Of a stretch of 23,005 nt of DNA, positions 13,674 to 20,686 are shown in pieces. Positions within the stretch are counted from its first letter, which is position 1; the number at the start of each line of letters is the position of its first letter. A program made the translations under genes and the position numbers. This stretch comes from a virus. The notes under the pieces are model-generated. The model was not told the DNA's origin. It saw only the letters and a program-made list of their open reading frames with translations, and made no database searches. The DNA is taken from the IMG/VR virus record IMGVR_UViG_3300013126_005788, positions 1 to 23,005 of that record; one strand, given 5' to 3'.

Positions 13674-13838
13674 CTAGTGATCATATTGAGTCTGGTAGTA
13701 GGCCCGTTCGGTTTCGTTGCGCTCGACCAGACTGCGGATGTATCGGTCGTCAATGCTGGCGGCACGCATACCCCAGCCAATTACAGCACCCATCAAAATC
13801 AGAGTGAGACAGATTGTCAGCCAAATAAAATTATTCAT
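13674..13838 (-). CDS. Small single-pass membrane protein (54 aa)
   Basis: 54 residues. MNNFIWLTICLTLILMGAVI begins an N-terminal membrane segment (about 3-24), followed by a short polar tail (RAASIDDRYIRSLVERNETE...). The ATG at 13838 overlaps the stop of the 35-residue ORF before it (ATGA), with GAGG upstream. Between Gam and the GemA-like gene, it could be a small early membrane factor. The family is unrecognised. Confidence 0.6.
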   Translation of the reverse strand: MNNFIWLTICLTLILMGAVIGWGMRAASIDDRYIRSLVERNETERAYYQTQYDH

Positions 13839-13942
13839 CGCGCCAGCCTCGCAGTTTGCCGGTGCAATATCCGGCGGGTCTTGAATTGGGTTATTTCCTG
13901 TTTGATTACGTCACAGAAGCCTTTGATTATTCGCCTGATCAT
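13835..13942 (-). CDS. Very small basic protein (35 aa)
   Basis: 35 residues, MIRRIIKGFCDVIKQEITQF..., highly basic with an amphipathic look. The ATG at 13942 overlaps the GemA-like stop (ATGA), behind AGGAGGTACACC, one of the best ribosome sites in the window, and its own stop overlaps the next ATG in the same way. The coupling on both sides is the evidence for translation; no function can be named. Confidence 0.6.
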   Translation of the reverse strand: MIRRIIKGFCDVIKQEITQFKTRRILHRQTARLAR

Positions 13943-14472
13943 GGTGTACCTCCTGTTGATTTTTGTTGAGCGCCCATTCCTTCGAGCGCTTTGATAACTC
14001 TGCCGACATCATTCATCGGTAGCATCCGCAGCCCTGCCACCCCAAAACGGTTGCGAACAAATGTGTCAAGTGCCTTGTCTCGTGGTTCTCCGGCTTCTGC
14101 CCTGGCAACCTGACCCCACATGGCATCAATTTTCCGGCACTGCGCTCCGGTGGCGAATCCGGGCCGGCCTTCCATATCGGTGTATTTCTTCCCATAGGGT
14201 GCATGGTCTTTTTTGCTGTATGGTTTGTAGGGTGAATGCAATTTCTGTTTCCACACCCCGCCTGCAACCGCCTTACGTTCCCAATCATCAATAAGCGAAC
14301 CGGCCTGGTCGAACGTCAGAGTCAGAGACGATTCTTTACCGGTTTGCACCTGAAGATTGTTCCGGTACTGCTCTTTGTCCCAGCCCATGGCATTGGCCAG
14401 GGCATGGAGCTTCTTTATCTGCCCCCCACTGATCGGCGAGGCCTTACTGTTGTAAACTCGTTTGGTACTCAT
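13939..14472 (-). CDS. GemA/gp16-like early regulatory protein (DUF1018)
   Basis: 177 residues from ATG 14472 (GAGGGGGAACTG upstream), chosen over an in-frame start at 14547 that lies inside the previous gene. The conserved pattern is ISGGQIKKLHALANAMGWDK near the N-terminus and ATGAQCRKIDAMWGQVARAE then FVRNRFGVAGLRMLPMNDVG towards the C-terminus, typical of the Mu gp16 (GemA) family, described as modulating host gene expression in Mu. Its stop overlaps the 35-residue ORF. Family call is good; precise role is not established. Confidence 0.8.
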   Translation of the reverse strand: MSTKRVYNSKASPISGGQIKKLHALANAMGWDKEQYRNNLQVQTGKESSLTLTFDQAGSLIDDWERKAVAGGVWKQKLHSPYKPYSKKDHAPYGKKYTDMEGRPGFATGAQCRKIDAMWGQVARAEAGEPRDKALDTFVRNRFGVAGLRMLPMNDVGRVIKALEGMGAQQKSTGGTP

Positions 14473-14891
14473 CAGTTCCCCCTCATTCCCAGTAGTCTGG
14501 CGGCCTCTGTTTCTATCTCCGCCGTGTCGTTTACCGCCCGCAGGCATTCCAGCAGATACTGGCTCATACGGGCAAAACGGTTCAGCGTGTCGGTTCTCGG
14601 GCCATACAGGGCCGCAAATCCAACCAGGTCAATAATCACTTCCTCCAAGTCAACGCACGCAGCGGGCGGCACAAATAACGCCTCGATATGTGTACCGTTT
14701 TCGGTCAACCAGGTATCAATCTGCGGGTTTTGCTCCACAAAGCGCCGCACTCCGGCGCGAAAACGCTCAGCATCAACCGGAATCCGCCCCTGATTCAGAA
14801 ACAGATTCACGGCGGTGCGGCTCCAGCCAATGCCCTCTGCAACGGATTTCTGGCTGATTTTTAGTTCGGTAATGCACTGTTTCAATAGCAT
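14472..14891 (-). CDS. Cro/C1-type HTH DNA-binding protein (139 aa)
   Basis: 139 residues. The N-terminus, ITELKISQKSVAEGIGWSRT then AVNLFLNQGRIPVD, is a lambda-repressor-type helix-turn-helix (about residues 7-40). This arrangement, HTH plus a variable helical part after the transposition ATPase, occurs in many Mu-like and Tn7/Tn552-like operons. The ATG at 14891 starts 11 bp past the ATPase stop; the inverted repeat at 14908-14946 lies between. Its stop overlaps the GemA-like start (TGATG). Likely a regulator; target unknown. Confidence 0.65.
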   Translation of the reverse strand: MLLKQCITELKISQKSVAEGIGWSRTAVNLFLNQGRIPVDAERFRAGVRRFVEQNPQIDTWLTENGTHIEALFVPPAACVDLEEVIIDLVGFAALYGPRTDTLNRFARMSQYLLECLRAVNDTAEIETEAARLLGMRGN

Positions 14892-14901
14892 GGCCGCCCC
14901 C

Positions 14902-15819
14902 CTACAGTTCGGCTCCGCTCACTGACCTATGGTCACTGAGCGAAGTTACCGTATTGGTTGCAGCGCGTTTTGCCAGCACACTTTTCAGGGCATCTCCGCT
15001 GCTGACCGGCTGTGACTGTGGTTTTGCCTTTCCGGAGCGGGGAAGGGGGGCCGATTCTCGGCAGGCCACCTCACGCACATCCTGCTCCGATACCACTTCA
15101 CGCCCGGCGGTGAGAGCGTGATAAAGCAGCGCCACCAGCAGTTCCTGCAGCTCCAGAAAGTTTTTCGCCTGAGGCAGGTCGGACAATGCTTCCAGGGAGG
15201 CATCATCAAAATATCTGCCGACGGTGGAACGCACATATCCAGCCGCCTCAGCATCGGTCAAACCCTGCATATGTACGCAATCACTACGCAGTCTCACTTC
15301 TGAAACACCAGCGCGGTTCATGGGGTCGCTCTGCGCGACCAGCAGGATGGTGAACAATTCATCCTCACTCAGCCATTCTATTTCGCGCATACTTTTCAGG
15401 CTGCGCAGAGTGGCGGAATGGAGCCGTTGTGCTTCTTCGATAACGACAACAATCTTCTGTTTCCGTGATGCTTCTCCGACAATACGGCGTAGCTGCATAC
15501 TGCTGACAACGCCGCCGCGTTTGACATTTTCATTGGACAGTTCCAGAATCAGTGCGGTTTTGATATCAGCAATGGTCAGCTTTTCCTGATCTTCCCGCTT
15601 GGCGTGTATCGTTGTAACCCCCAGCTTTTTCAGGGCAGCCTTGACCGCTTCGGTCTTACCGCAGCCGCGCTCGCCGACAATGCTCACCATGGCGCGTGAT
15701 TCAACTGCCATGGTCAGAATACGGAGCACCCGCAGGCTATCCCCGGTGGTAAATGAGGCTTTATGGAAGGGATCGACCTTGAGCCCCAAACTGCTGAATA
15801 CCTCGAGCTTGTTCATCAT
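14902..15819 (-). CDS. MuB-type AAA+ transposition ATPase
   Basis: 305 residues. Walker A is GERGCGKT (49-56), Walker B is IVVVIEEA (123-130) followed by QRL, and TILLVAQSD (157-165) is in the sensor-1 place. This is the ExeA/TniB/MuB group, which binds DNA with ATP, selects targets and activates the transposase. The ATG at 15819 follows GAGGAGGTACGC and overlaps the transposase stop (ATGA); the second ATG (15816) is an alternative. Its last residues (SDHRSVSGAEL) are encoded within an inverted repeat (14908-14946), so the C-terminus was probably altered by repeat insertion. Confidence 0.85.
   Translation of the reverse strand: MMNKLEVFSSLGLKVDPFHKASFTTGDSLRVLRILTMAVESRAMVSIVGERGCGKTEAVKAALKKLGVTTIHAKREDQEKLTIADIKTALILELSNENVKRGGVVSSMQLRRIVGEASRKQKIVVVIEEAQRLHSATLRSLKSMREIEWLSEDELFTILLVAQSDPMNRAGVSEVRLRSDCVHMQGLTDAEAAGYVRSTVGRYFDDASLEALSDLPQAKNFLELQELLVALLYHALTAGREVVSEQDVREVACRESAPLPRSGKAKPQSQPVSSGDALKSVLAKRAATNTVTSLSDHRSVSGAEL
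14908..14946. repeat. Degenerate inverted repeat, TTCGGCTCCGCTCA type, copy 3
   Basis: TTCGGCTCCGCTCACTGACC (14908-14927) and GGTCACTGAGCGAAGT (14931-14946) form an imperfect hairpin with a 3-base loop. The right arm seems to have lost about three bases relative to the other copies (1352-1394, 3094-3139). Unlike them it overlaps coding sequence, forming the end of the ATPase gene. Confidence 0.65.
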
Positions 15820-17411
15820 GCGTACCTCCTCTCTAATAGTTCGGCCCCGATATCGAGACCCAGTTCTACGACATACTTCCGCGACAGGCCGTTTTGGGCG
15901 ATCAACTCCGCCACAACCTCCCGTTCCTCAAGCGACAGAATAGAGCCGCTCACGGTTTGCAACTCCCGCAGGGCCGCTTCCATGGACGGCATGCGGTCCA
16001 AATCAAGCGGGTTTTCCAGCGGGCGAGTTTCTTTGATGCGGGTCGGGAACTGCGTCACATTGGCAGCCCTGACCGGGTGTTCGGTGTACAGCGTATTAGT
16101 CAGGCCATCCAGCTCCCGTGCGGCTTTTACCGCTTGCTGATGCGGTGTTTCGGTGTGCGCGGTATATTCGCCGTATTTGTTGGGTGCAAAGTTTTCCACC
16201 TCGTATTTACGGCCATCCCGCTCATCGACAACCATCATCATGTCGGCAAAAATCCCCTGATAAACCCAGACGGTGGCGCTGTGCAGTCCCTTGACCTCGT
16301 ACAAAACATTGTCGATGGGGAACACTCCGGCAGCATCAACCGTGCGTTTCCAGCGCTTCACGACGGTGCGCAGGGCATTTTCCGGCAGAGCGGTGGCGCC
16401 GCCGTACAGGCTGATTTTCTGCCATGCCTGGCGGCGCGTGATGGTGCGTTCAAAGCGGTGTTTGCGGCTGTTGTACTCTTCCTGGTAGATCATGAAGCGG
16501 CGGTTCAGTTCGGACAGGGTAATTTCAAAGTGTTTCCAGTCTGATTCAACGAAGAATGGGAGCTCAAAGGATTGCCACATGGTGCGCCAGGGGCGCTCGA
16601 TCTTGCCGTGGCTTTCCTTGTTAAGAGCAATGGAACCGTCTATCTCAATCCCCAAGCGGCCAAACCAATCAGGGGCGCCGTCGCTTTTCATCATCGGCCC
16701 TTGATCGCCTTTGATGTTTTCCGGCAGGCCGAAGAAAAAAGAATCATCATTTTTACTCCATGCCCAGGAGAGGAAATCCATGTTATCCCCGGCGCTTTCC
16801 CCCAGGGCGGCGATGTAGCGAGCGCAGTGGACGCCGCTGTAATCATCGGTGAGGCCGTAAATCCAGGGACGCAGGCGGATCGGCACCGGCTTATTTTTGT
16901 ATCCGGCAATCCCGGCATGTAGTTTCAGCACAAAATCACCGTTTTTAAGCGCTTTACTGACCCAGAAGTTTTTCGAGCTGGAGGCGTCCACATGGTGCAG
17001 CTGATTGGGTCGTTCCGCCTGATATCGCTGAATACGGCGCTGACGGCGGTTAAGCCCCATTTCACGCATGGTGCGGTCAAATGTACTGATGCTGACATCG
17101 GCATAACTCTCGGCAATCGCGCCGTTTTCCAGGGCGATCTTGACGGCGGCTGCTGTAGTAATTTCACCTTTATGCTCCGGCGGGCGGCGCTTGATGGCGG
17201 CAATGGTAGCGGCGGCAGCGACGATGCCCTCTATTTTGACATCGCCTTTGCGGCGGATGCGGTCGGTCGGCATGGAGCGATAGAGTGTTTCAGGCGATAT
17301 TCCCAGCCGCTCGGCCCAGTCATTAACAACTTGCCGCTTGGTTCCAAATGGCGCTGTTTTCCATTCGTCAACAACCAGCGCCAAAATATAGGGTTCGAGT
17401 GCCTTGGACAT
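15816..17411 (-). CDS. Mu-type DDE transposase (MuA-like)
   Basis: 531 residues from ATG 17411 (GAAGAGGA upstream); longer in-frame starts lie inside the preceding gene. The N-terminal part (1-130) holds helix-turn-helix-like DNA-binding regions, including SISTFDRTMREMGLNRRQRR. The catalytic core shows HHVDASS (D142), IKGDQGP (D236) and GKIERPW (E272). The last two are separated by 35 residues, the classic DDE spacing. The C-terminus is a beta-barrel-like region with FPIDNVLYEVKGL and a helical tail that could bind the ATPase. The enzyme cuts and joins phage ends for integration and replicative transposition. It is shorter than Mu MuA (663) and overlaps the ATPase by ATGA. Confidence 0.9.
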   Translation of the reverse strand: MSKALEPYILALVVDEWKTAPFGTKRQVVNDWAERLGISPETLYRSMPTDRIRRKGDVKIEGIVAAAATIAAIKRRPPEHKGEITTAAAVKIALENGAIAESYADVSISTFDRTMREMGLNRRQRRIQRYQAERPNQLHHVDASSSKNFWVSKALKNGDFVLKLHAGIAGYKNKPVPIRLRPWIYGLTDDYSGVHCARYIAALGESAGDNMDFLSWAWSKNDDSFFFGLPENIKGDQGPMMKSDGAPDWFGRLGIEIDGSIALNKESHGKIERPWRTMWQSFELPFFVESDWKHFEITLSELNRRFMIYQEEYNSRKHRFERTITRRQAWQKISLYGGATALPENALRTVVKRWKRTVDAAGVFPIDNVLYEVKGLHSATVWVYQGIFADMMMVVDERDGRKYEVENFAPNKYGEYTAHTETPHQQAVKAARELDGLTNTLYTEHPVRAANVTQFPTRIKETRPLENPLDLDRMPSMEAALRELQTVSGSILSLEEREVVAELIAQNGLSRKYVVELGLDIGAELLERRYA

Positions 17412-17415
17412 GGGG

Positions 17416-18333
17416 TTAGTCCTCTTCGGTGAAGTATGCCTGACGCATGCGGGCGTCCAGATCTTCAAGCTGGTGGATGGCGGCATTGAGCGGAGCCCAG
17501 ATCTGCGCCTGCAAGGGGCGGTCGCCAACCACGCGCGGGTCAATGACGAATTTCTGTATGGCAATTTCCAGCCCCAGGGCCGCTTCGAGAACGCGGTCCA
17601 TGGTGGCAACACTCCAGGTGCGGTCATGGCATTCCGGAGCATACTGTTCGAGATGCTTTACCTTTTCGATGAGCGCCTCTTTTTCTATGCGCAGCCCTTT
17701 GGTTTCTTCCTTGACGCAGGCATTCATATCTTGGATCAACTTCTTGGCAGTGGCGTTGATGTCGTTTTTGGCTTTGATGATCTGTTCGATAGCTGTCTGA
17801 AGTTCTTCGACGTGATCCTGATCAATGGGGATAGTTTCCCCTTCGATAATCAGGGACTCACCTTCGATGGCTACGGTACCGTCATGGGTGAGTTGGCGGA
17901 GCTGACGAAGTTCTTTATAGCCAAGGCTTAAATTGCCGACGGTCGTCAAAAACTGCTCACCGAAAACATTCATATTCATCAAATCTTCATCAACCTTTGA
18001 CCGTGATAACCCTATGTAATTACAAAAACTATCCCATGTTCCGATATCAGAAATGCCTTTATATATTTTTGACTCTTTAACTTGCTTCAACCAGACCAAT
18101 TTGCCGATATCGGTAAATTCACCGATTGCTTTGAAGCCTTGAATCCGACCGATCATCTGGTGACACTGGGCAATCATCAACTCTCGCTGTTCCCGCTCTG
18201 CCTTTTCCTGCTGCAGCCGGTTGGCTTCTGCTTCCAGCGGTGCCACGGCCATGACGCTGTCCCGCTCTACCCGCTCCAAGGCTCCCTGTGTCGCGGTCAT
18301 TTCTTCTGCTGTTGGTAATGATTTCCGGGCCAC
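17416..18333 (-). CDS. Early protein with coiled coil and HTH-like region (305 aa), unknown
   Basis: 305 residues. I place the start at GTG 18333 (GGAGGTGTAGC upstream, 1 bp after the previous stop). The N-terminus is coiled coil (EAEANRLQQEKAEREQRELM). Next comes IGKLVWLKQVKESKIYKGIS, then GTWDSFCNYIGLSRSKVDED, which resembles the DNA-binding region of DUF3102-like or ParB-like proteins. A second helical stretch follows (about 165-240). It lies 4 bp before the transposase. Similar genes before transposases of Mu-like prophages suggest an accessory role in transposition or partition, but I do not recognise a named family. Confidence 0.6.
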   Translation of the reverse strand: MARKSLPTAEEMTATQGALERVERDSVMAVAPLEAEANRLQQEKAEREQRELMIAQCHQMIGRIQGFKAIGEFTDIGKLVWLKQVKESKIYKGISDIGTWDSFCNYIGLSRSKVDEDLMNMNVFGEQFLTTVGNLSLGYKELRQLRQLTHDGTVAIEGESLIIEGETIPIDQDHVEELQTAIEQIIKAKNDINATAKKLIQDMNACVKEETKGLRIEKEALIEKVKHLEQYAPECHDRTWSVATMDRVLEAALGLEIAIQKFVIDPRVVGDRPLQAQIWAPLNAAIHQLEDLDARMRQAYFTEED

Positions 18334-18334
18334 G

Positions 18335-18631
18335 CTACACCTCCACTGTCGTTAATTCGCTCTGCAGGCCGTTGATGCGGCTCTTTAAACCATGCACATA
18401 CCCGGCATGCATGGCGGCAATGGCTGGGCCTGGCTCAAAGCCATCACCCGTCTGGCGTATCCAGCGGCAATCAATCGCCCAGGCGATTTTGGTCATGACC
18501 GTGCCGCTGGGGATCTCCAGCGCCACGGCGATTTCATTGGCCGTGACCGGTTTGATCTGCTGATGGAGAAATTCAATGATTTCGGTAAACTTGCGGTCTG
18601 ATTCACAGCGTTTGTACGTTGATTTTGCCAT
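18335..18631 (-). CDS. Winged-helix DNA-binding protein (98 aa)
   Basis: 98 residues from ATG 18631 (GGAGGTAGGACA upstream; the previous gene's TAG lies within that site). FTEIIEFLHQQIKPVTANEI then AVALEIPSGTVMTKIAWAID and WIRQTGDGFEPGP form a winged helix: helix, recognition helix and beta-wing. It is probably a small early regulator. Two residues separate it from the following GTG gene, so the two are co-expressed. The family name was not pinned down. Confidence 0.65.
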   Translation of the reverse strand: MAKSTYKRCESDRKFTEIIEFLHQQIKPVTANEIAVALEIPSGTVMTKIAWAIDCRWIRQTGDGFEPGPAIAAMHAGYVHGLKSRINGLQSELTTVEV

Positions 18632-18635
18632 TGTC

Positions 18636-19073
18636 CTACCTCCGTAATTTGCATTCATTTTCCAGCAACGCTATTTCCTGATCCAGCTGCTGCCGCTGTT
18701 GTATTTTTTTGGCCAATATCATGAACGGCTTTTCGTTGGCCGTCAGAATGCCCGCCCCCAGCTCCTCAAGGCCTATTTCCATGGGATCAAAACGCCCGGC
18801 CAGTTTGCAGGAGGCAATGACCTGGATCATGGTTGGCTGATACTGATCATCGCTGGAAAGGATTTTGTCGAACACTGATCCTCTGACTTCAATGCCGGTG
18901 GCCTCGCTGATCATGGCGGCCACCAAGGCCCGGTTGCGCGGGTGGAGCATTCTGGACAGGCTCTGTTTGATATTGAGGCTCAGGTGTTTCAGGCAACCCG
19001 GCATCAATTCGCTATCCAACAGGCTCATTTGTCCGGACATACTTTTATCTATTTTGCTGTGTTGATTGGACAT
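18636..19073 (-). CDS. Early protein of unknown function (145 aa)
   Basis: 145 residues, MSNQHSKIDKSMSGQMSLLD..., mostly helical. The middle (LHPRNRALVAAMISEATGIE) and IGLEELGAGILTANEKPFMI are reminiscent of phage regulatory CII-like or toxin/antitoxin-like helical proteins, without a clear match. The C-terminus is a Gln/Glu-rich helix (KKIQQRQQLDQEIALLENEC). The ATG at 19073 follows GAGGGG. It is the first minus-strand gene after the plus-strand insert 19141-19638 and sits beside a dyad and -10-like hexamers. Confidence 0.6.
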   Translation of the reverse strand: MSNQHSKIDKSMSGQMSLLDSELMPGCLKHLSLNIKQSLSRMLHPRNRALVAAMISEATGIEVRGSVFDKILSSDDQYQPTMIQVIASCKLAGRFDPMEIGLEELGAGILTANEKPFMILAKKIQQRQQLDQEIALLENECKLRR

Positions 19074-19089
19074 GACGCCCCTCGAAAAA

Positions 19090-19120
19090 CTGTTATTATC
19101 AAATCAAGTTTGATATATTC
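19090..19120. promoter_or_regulatory. Divergent promoter region with operator-like dyad
   Basis: TATCAAA (19097-19103) and TTTGATA (19109-19115) form a perfect 7-bp dyad with a 5-bp centre in the 67-bp gap between genes pointing away from each other. On plus, TGTTAT, 17 bp and TATATT (to 19119) form a possible promoter for 19141-19638. On minus, TTGGGA, 18 bp and GATAAT form one for 19073. The dyad lies between these elements, so a bound protein could control both. Confidence 0.45.
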
Positions 19121-19140
19121 CCAATTAAGGAGTGTGGAAC

Positions 19141-19638
19141 ATGTTGCCGTTACTTTTTAAGGCTGATCCGGTCTTTGATATCCGCAACGATATCGAGCAA
19201 ATTCGGATGACTATCCCATCAGATGACCCGGAATTTGTGCAGGCTATCAAACTGCCTAGAAAATCCAACATTGCCCGTATGCCCGTTTTCAGAGCGTATA
19301 TACTGACAAAGCAATTGCAGCCGCTGGCCATATTCGACAGACTTGGATATGAAGACTTGGAAGCTTTTATAAAGATTGGTATGTGTATGCGCCCGAAACA
19401 CATTGACAACCCCAAACGCTACCGTGATGTAGAGGTCATGAACCAAGGCAAAAAGCTCTTTTTCTCCAAAGCATTTAAAAAGCCTTATAAGATTGCGCTG
19501 TTTATGGCTGATAAAATCCAGTTTCATGCGTCAATTCCTGTCGATTTGATGATATATCTTTGCGCTCGCTTCCACGATCTGGACATTGTCGAGAGGGGCA
19601 TCTGGAGTGTCATCACTGGAGAGGCTGAACCGGACTGA
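19141..19638 (+). CDS. Plus-strand gene of unknown function inside the early operon (165 aa)
   Basis: 165 residues from ATG 19141, which has AAGGAG 8 bp upstream; an in-frame GTG at 19132 overlaps that site. It begins MLPLLFKADPVFDIRNDIEQ, is soluble, and contains RYRDVEVMNQGKKLFFSKAF and a Cys-bearing helix (IYLCARFHDLD). It is more A+T-rich than the transposition genes and reads against the early operon. Its last 108 bp overlap the opposite-strand ORF 19531-19701. Orientation and a possible own promoter suggest expression in the lysogen (a moron-type gene). I do not recognise the family. Confidence 0.6.
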   Translation: MLPLLFKADPVFDIRNDIEQIRMTIPSDDPEFVQAIKLPRKSNIARMPVFRAYILTKQLQPLAIFDRLGYEDLEAFIKIGMCMRPKHIDNPKRYRDVEVMNQGKKLFFSKAFKKPYKIALFMADKIQFHASIPVDLMIYLCARFHDLDIVERGIWSVITGEAEPD

Positions 19639-19701
19639 AAGTATTCCAAGGTCTGCAGCGATCTCCAGGGCCTCGGCGGTGGGCAAATTCTTTTTCTTCA
19701 T
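19531..19701 (-). CDS. Small early ORF coupled to the Ner-like gene (56 aa)
   Basis: 56 residues, MKKKNLPTAEALEIAADLGI..., with an N-terminal basic stretch and an acidic middle (SSDDTPDAPLDNVQIVEA). The ATG at 19701 overlaps the TGA of the Ner-like gene (ATGA) behind GGAGGCAGC, which is good evidence of translation. Its 3' two-thirds run antisense through the end of the plus-strand gene (19531-19638), so both ORFs being real would be unusual. Unknown function. Confidence 0.5.
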   Translation of the reverse strand: MKKKNLPTAEALEIAADLGILSVRFSLSSDDTPDAPLDNVQIVEASAKIYHQIDRN

Positions 19702-19925
19702 GCTGCCTCCAGGTATTTAGTTGGTGTGTCGGGCCAAAAATATTGAACCGGAAGTCCGCACGCTTGTGCTGTCACCTGACGGATCCGGTAGCCTTTTTCC
19801 TGGTTACTGAGTACCCGGTATAGTCGCTGCCGCGATACGCCGGCGGTTTTGGCCAGGGCGGCATTGGTAATGCGGCGCTTGACCAATTCTCCACGCACGA
19901 AAGAGTAGAACTCTTCTGATGACAT
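19698..19925 (-). CDS. Ner/Cro-like HTH early regulator (75 aa)
   Basis: 75 residues from ATG 19925, chosen because GAGGAGGTAACCGCA precedes it; an in-frame ATG at 19956 with a weaker site would add ten residues. The fold is a lambda-repressor-type helix-turn-helix, ITNAALAKTAGVSRQRLYRV (about 19-38), followed by EKGYRIRQVTAQACGLPVQY. It is the first gene of the minus-strand operon, divergent from the repressor, in the position of Mu ner, which dampens early and repressor promoters. Target and mechanism are inferred from place and size. Confidence 0.75.
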   Translation of the reverse strand: MSSEEFYSFVRGELVKRRITNAALAKTAGVSRQRLYRVLSNQEKGYRIRQVTAQACGLPVQYFWPDTPTKYLEAA

Positions 19926-20035
19926 TGCGGTTACCTCCTCTTTTTTTTGCGTCATGGGGTTGACCTTTTGAAAGTTGTTTTGTGTAACGTGATGGATAAC
20001 AAATAAACTCATTTAAGGACAAAATCAACAAAAAA
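19926..20035. promoter_or_regulatory. Repressor/early divergent control region
   Basis: On plus, TTGACC (19960-19965), 17 bp, then TGTAAC (19983-19988) is a plausible repressor promoter. On minus, TTGTCC (20022-20017), 17 bp, then TTATCC (19999-19994) is a weaker candidate for the early promoter. GTTGTTTTGT (19974-19983) and ACAAAATCAAC (20019-20029) are inverted near-copies that could be operator half sites. The region is A+T-rich, as in Mu early operators. Confidence 0.5.
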
Positions 20036-20635
20036 ATGAACTCAATTGGTGACAGACTAAAAATAGTTATGGGTAGCATGTCTGGTCGCAAATTTGCTTC
20101 TGCGCTAGATTTAAGCTCTACCACTGTGAATCAGTATTTAAATGGCAGAACCCCGCCAGCTGATTTTATTGTCCTCGTTTGCGAACGTTTCCCGAATGTT
20201 GACCCATGGTGGTTAATGACCGGGCAAGGAAAAGCGCCCGAATCAAAGCCAATGGATCCTCAAATTATGGAGGTCGTATCGATCATGGAACGCCTGGACG
20301 ACAAGGGAAAGGCTGATTTGGTGCGAGTTGCCGAGAAGGAAGAGCTGCTGGCGGATATAAAGAAATCGCGGGGACTGAAGCCGATTGGTGAGGCGGGAGT
20401 TATCGGGGTGAATCTGTTGATCCAACTTCTGCTGCCAACAGAGTTGATCCTAGTTGCTGTCGGTTACGGTTGGATTAATGGGGATACGGCATGGGAGCTC
20501 TTGTCCTGGAACAAATACTATTGGGCTTTGGCACTGCCGGCAGTATTTATATTTCCTGTTCAGGCCATACGCTGGCTGAAGCGTAGAGAATCATCTGTGG
20601 TTATCTTCAAATCGCGACGTTTTGGGCGCTGGTGA
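20036..20635 (+). CDS. HTH repressor with two C-terminal membrane segments
   Basis: 199 residues. Residues 4-65 are a CI-type DNA-binding domain: SGRKFASALDLSSTTVNQYL (16-35), then NGRTPPADFIVLVCERFPNV and WWLMTGQG. Residues 75-112 form a helical linker (MERLDDKGKADLVRVAEKEE). There is no LexA/S24 cleavage domain; residues 121-146 and 161-179 are hydrophobic and look membrane-spanning, with a basic end (LKRRE and FKSRRFGRW). The start ATG 20036 has no well-placed ribosome site (AAGGA lies 16 bp upstream). Divergent placement opposite the Ner-like gene supports a repressor role; membrane attachment is inferred from the sequence and would be unusual. Confidence 0.7.
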   Translation: MNSIGDRLKIVMGSMSGRKFASALDLSSTTVNQYLNGRTPPADFIVLVCERFPNVDPWWLMTGQGKAPESKPMDPQIMEVVSIMERLDDKGKADLVRVAEKEELLADIKKSRGLKPIGEAGVIGVNLLIQLLLPTELILVAVGYGWINGDTAWELLSWNKYYWALALPAVFIFPVQAIRWLKRRESSVVIFKSRRFGRW

Positions 20636-20686
20636 TGTGATGTGGTGAGGCTGTGGATACAATTAATATAGGGGGTGATTCAAAAT

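Noticed and set aside
20636-20686. Possible left end of the prophage just after the repressor
   Set aside because: In Mu the phage end lies near the repressor, but no repeated transposase-binding motif, terminal dinucleotide pattern or 5-bp target duplication could be recognised here, and the other end is outside the window.
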